This document shows positions 20,951-23,858 of a DNA stretch of 23,858 nt, piece by piece. Made by a program: the position numbers and the translations under genes. Numbering within the stretch: the first letter of the stretch is position 1; every line of letters starts with the position of its first letter. The stretch comes from Nemertoderma westbladi. Taxonomy: Eukaryota; Xenacoelomorpha; Nemertodermatida; Nemertodermatidae. The notes beneath the pieces are model-generated. The model saw only the letters and a list, made by a program, of their open reading frames with translations, ran no database searches and had not been told where the DNA came from. The DNA is taken from positions 1 to 23,858 of the forward strand of contig JAUCBJ010001889.1 of the NCBI GenBank assembly GCA_032718475.1, written 5' to 3'.

Positions 20951-23641
20951 TTACGGATCTAACTCTTCCATCCCAGTCCAACCTGTTGGACAACTCAGCG
21001 ACCCAAGGGGTGATTCCTCCAGCAGGCAACTCTCCCACTGCCCCCCTATAGGTTCTCTAATTCTTCGCTCCGCTCTCCTTGTTAATTCGATAGGTGGTCT
21101 TTTCTCCTGTTTTTGGAAATGCTGTCTTCTATTTATGTTTCTGATCTCGTGGTCGTCCCTTGGCGGCAAAGTGCCTCCCTTCAACGTGTCACCCGGCGGT
21201 ATAATGCCGCCCCTGTTCTTCTCCTTAATCTTAGATGCCACCTCTGCTGGCCTCCCCCTTAATATGTGTGCTGGCATTAAAGGCTTCAACGACCCCCGTT
21301 CGTCCTTCGGTATACACGATGTCTGCCCATGTAATGCCCCCTCGCACTCTGTCAGTTCCGCGTGCGTACGCAGCACGCCTCCTACTCTCCCGCCTCCTTT
21401 GTCCACCATATGTTTATTCATGGGCTTCTCTGCCCCTGGTCTGATCGTCTCACATCTTCTCCCTTTCCATCTTGTATTCTTACTCGGCTTCCCCCTTGTC
21501 GGTATGCCTCTCAACCGGACCGGCGTCTCTTCCGGGCGCTCCTCTGGACACTCCACCGGGCACTTCTCCGGTTTGTCCTCCCGACACTCCACCGTCCGCT
21601 CCTCCCCATCTCCATACCGATACTTGCTGGGACCCTTATTCCAACCCATCGTCTCTAGATCTTCTGCATCCATACCATTCTCCTCCGCCCACTCTCTTGG
21701 TGTTGCTTCTACTTCTAGCTGTCTACCACTATTGCCCATCTCTGGCCTCTCCTCTATCTCGTCAGTTCCTGGCACCATGCATCCTGAACTCTCGGACACA
21801 TGGAATGGTATATTACTCTTAATTGGGCCTGTCAGCGTCCACCCGAATGGTGTTAATATGGCCACCGGGTCGCTCTGCTTGTCTTCGCCGAAGACCGTTT
21901 GCATTCTTTCGTGGGCCGTCGGGCAGTCCATTCCTACTATGATGGATACCTTCCTAACGTCCACGTCTGGGATCGAGAAGTCAATGTCGTCCAGGAATTT
22001 GTATTGCTCGACCTCGATGTTGGTTGGCCGCCTGGCATTGATGTTAATTGACTCTATTACTTGGATGGGGTCGATGGTTGCCCCATAATCGCATCCTGGT
22101 GCCACTGCTGCAATTGCGCACCGTCCTGTCCTCATCTCTAGGATCTCATCTTTGCTAGAGATGGTTGTTACCGCCATTCTGCTTGGCCTTGTTCTCAATC
22201 CTATTTCTTCGGCTACCCATTCCTCGACTAATGTGAAGGCAGCTCCACTATCAACCAGCATTAGTGTTGTTACTGATCGATTGCCTTCCCCGATCACTCG
22301 CACCGGTACTACTCCAAGTAACACCGTGCCTCTCTTCTTCGCCCCTACCGTGCTCGTTGCCATCGTTTGGCCTCTCCTTTGGCCAAACTTGACCGGCTTC
22401 TCTTGGCATTCCCTGGCCTTGTGTCCACTCTTCACACATCGCGAGCAGATTTTATTGCTCGACGCGTAATCTATCTGGTCTTGCCTCGGTAGCGCCTGCC
22501 AGTACCTGCAGTTCATGGTTTTATGAAGCGCATTTGCGTGTAACTGGCATTTGCTCTTTGGGTCGTAGCCCTCTTTATACAATGCATTGCGTATCGCAGT
22601 TATATTCGTACCAAAGTCCCTACTATTCTTGTTGACTGGATTTGGCCTACTGGACGTACTGGGGTTATGTTTATTCATGTTGTTATTGTTCCCCTGTCCG
22701 TTCCATGATGTAGTCTTGTCTTCGTTTGCCTGTGGACTTGCAGTCCCCTGGGTCGCTGCGTATGGCAATGATTGCCTGAGTCTCGGCAATGCGTTTGATG
22801 TATTGTGCTCTGGTTTCGGCCTGTAGTGATCTGTCTTTGGTCCCTTTCCCAGGCTATCTTCACTATAGACTGGGTCCGTTATTAGTTCAGCCTCGTAATT
22901 TAAGAAGTTTGACATTTCTTCTAAACCCGGTTCCGCACCCTTCTTGTCTCGAGTGGAGAAAGCGATCTTCCTCCACTTGTTGCGCAGCCAGTTCGGTAGT
23001 GCCTGCGCTATCGTGGTGATGTTATTGGACGCGTTGAGCTCGTACGGCGCGTCTAGCGTCTTCAGCACGATTAGCGCCTTTTCGACTTTGTTAGCAAACG
23101 TCTTAATGCTAACGGGGTTGTCCTGTAGGCCACCCGATGTTATGCCTCTCAGCGTCTGCCTGATGATCTTGGCCGGGTGCCCGTATTCCCTATCCAGTGC
23201 CCGCCATGCTGTCGTGAAGCCGCCCTCTATTCCCTGATATTGCCTCACGATATCGTATGCTGGGCCTCCCGTGTACACTTGTAGATACTTTAGATTACTT
23301 GTAGATACCGCCTGCGTCAAGTTTTTTGTTAGTATTTCGTTACTATACATTCGCCGAAATTGTAAATATTCTTCCGGCCTACTCCCGTCGAACTTGAATG
23401 GTTCCACGGGTGGTAACTCGATCCTCGTTTTCAAAGCATCGATCAACGTGGCCATCCCTATCGCCTGCGCTTCCAATGGATTCGACGGGTGCTGTATAGT
23501 TTCCCCTGTTTGGTGCGTTCCGTCTGTCCTACTTCTTGACTTTCTCTGGCTTGGGTATGTCATTGGGGGTAGCGGCCCCCTCCATATATCTGTGTCACAC
23601 GACCTGTTTTCGTCCAAGGGTCTCGTTGTTCTTGCTACCAT
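20951..23641 (-). CDS. BEL/Pao-type Gag-protease fused to integrase C-terminal remnant
   Basis: This is an LTR-retrotransposon polyprotein frame of 896 codons from the first ATG (23639-23641); the open frame reaches 23746, where a GTG follows directly on a stop. N-terminally it has a DUF1759-like Gag core (EPFKFDGSRPEEYLQFRRMY and following). A CCHC knuckle, CSRCVKSGHKAREC, is at residues 399-412. A retropepsin-like DUF1758 domain has its active-site motif DSGAAFTLV, with the Asp at residue 464. The BEL/Pao signature DPVAILTPFGWTLTGP is near residue 595. Reverse transcriptase should come next. Instead there is a Pro/Glu/Lys-rich linker and then, at about residue 786, PLMPAHILRGRP, which resembles the end of BEL/Pao integrases (usually LTPAHFLIGRP-like). 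About a thousand residues of Pol are therefore missing while the frame stays open. The element cannot be autonomous as seen. Confidence 0.85.
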   Translation of the reverse strand: MVARTTRPLDENRSCDTDIWRGPLPPMTYPSQRKSRSRTDGTHQTGETIQHPSNPLEAQAIGMATLIDALKTRIELPPVEPFKFDGSRPEEYLQFRRMYSNEILTKNLTQAVSTSNLKYLQVYTGGPAYDIVRQYQGIEGGFTTAWRALDREYGHPAKIIRQTLRGITSGGLQDNPVSIKTFANKVEKALIVLKTLDAPYELNASNNITTIAQALPNWLRNKWRKIAFSTRDKKGAEPGLEEMSNFLNYEAELITDPVYSEDSLGKGPKTDHYRPKPEHNTSNALPRLRQSLPYAATQGTASPQANEDKTTSWNGQGNNNNMNKHNPSTSSRPNPVNKNSRDFGTNITAIRNALYKEGYDPKSKCQLHANALHKTMNCRYWQALPRQDQIDYASSNKICSRCVKSGHKARECQEKPVKFGQRRGQTMATSTVGAKKRGTVLLGVVPVRVIGEGNRSVTTLMLVDSGAAFTLVEEWVAEEIGLRTRPSRMAVTTISSKDEILEMRTGRCAIAAVAPGCDYGATIDPIQVIESININARRPTNIEVEQYKFLDDIDFSIPDVDVRKVSIIVGMDCPTAHERMQTVFGEDKQSDPVAILTPFGWTLTGPIKSNIPFHVSESSGCMVPGTDEIEERPEMGNSGRQLEVEATPREWAEENGMDAEDLETMGWNKGPSKYRYGDGEERTVECREDKPEKCPVECPEERPEETPVRLRGIPTRGKPSKNTRWKGRRCETIRPGAEKPMNKHMVDKGGGRVGGVLRTHAELTECEGALHGQTSCIPKDERGSLKPLMPAHILRGRPAEVASKIKEKNRGGIIPPGDTLKGGTLPPRDDHEIRNINRRQHFQKQEKRPPIELTRRAERRIREPIGGQWESCLLEESPLGSLSCPTGWTGMEELDP

Positions 23642-23694
23642 CGGGGTATATTGTTGATATTGTGATGGGGGAATGTCACCCTGTCCCCCCCCCC

Positions 23695-23858
23695 CACCGG
23701 TATGTTTGGTAATGGGGTTGATGTTAATATGTTGGGGCCCATGCACCTATCCGCAATAATTCCCCCCTCCCCTGGGTATATGTTATGTCCCTGCATGCTG
23801 TAGTCATACTGCTGTGCTGGTACCGGTATAGGCCTATCAGCTTCTGGCCTACTCGCCG
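23695..23858 (-). CDS. probable N-terminal continuation of the BEL/Pao Gag in another frame
   Basis: Upstream of the G-run, a different minus-strand frame is open to the window edge. It encodes a Pro/Gln/Tyr-rich stretch (for example RPIPVPAQQYDYSMQGHN) whose composition matches the start of the main frame (SQYQQYTP). The two meet at a run of 11 C on the plus strand (23685-23695), where a one-base length difference would change the register. The true start codon probably lies beyond the right edge. Confidence 0.5.

Noticed and set aside
21135-22088. 317-codon plus-strand frame
   Set aside because: It is antisense to the BEL/Pao frame, Ser/Pro/Leu-rich and without recognisable domains.

Overview
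The window is animal (metazoan) DNA, most likely from a small invertebrate. It holds one very long cytoplasmic dynein heavy chain gene followed by a block of transposable-element material. All recognisable coding sequence lies on the minus strand. No prokaryotic signature is present. Taxonomy finer than 'animal' cannot be read from the sequence; a very small animal sequenced from an amplified library is an inference from the adaptor at the left edge.

Layout from left to right. Bases 2-53 are a perfect palindrome made of two head-to-head copies of a SMART-type PCR adaptor, so the left edge is a library artefact and not biology. Bases 54-13677 (minus) are one uninterrupted frame of about 4,541 codons for the heavy chain of cytoplasmic dynein 1. 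It has tail, linker, AAA1-AAA6 with four intact P-loops, stalk and microtubule-binding domain, and no visible intron, stop or frameshift. The adaptor cuts off roughly the last 85-90 codons. Bases 13678-14378 are AT-rich upstream sequence. Bases 14379-15472 are a possible solo LTR or TIR element with a long pyrimidine tract. Bases 15542-16965 are a complete foldback transposon: two arms of about 0.7 kb inverted on each other, flanked by an exact 8-bp target-site duplication.

Bases 17090-19620 (minus) carry two overlapping frames that together look like one protein: a DEDD-type 3'-5' exonuclease domain, a charged coiled coil, three CCHC zinc knuckles and a basic tail. The exonuclease domain is split across a -1 frame change. 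Bases 19621-20950 are non-coding, with a hairpin-bearing minisatellite of about 20 units and a possible polypurine tract/LTR start. Bases 20951-23641 (minus) are a BEL/Pao-type Gag-protease frame that runs straight into a remnant of the integrase C-terminus. Reverse transcriptase, RNase H and the integrase core are missing. The N-terminal part of this Gag appears to continue off the right edge in another frame, separated by a run of 11 C.

The strongest observations are the intronless yet intact dynein heavy chain (a retrogene or a gene that lost its introns), the exonuclease plus zinc-knuckle architecture, and the foldback element with clean boundaries. Nothing links the dynein gene functionally to the mobile elements beside it; they appear to be a host gene next to a transposon nest.
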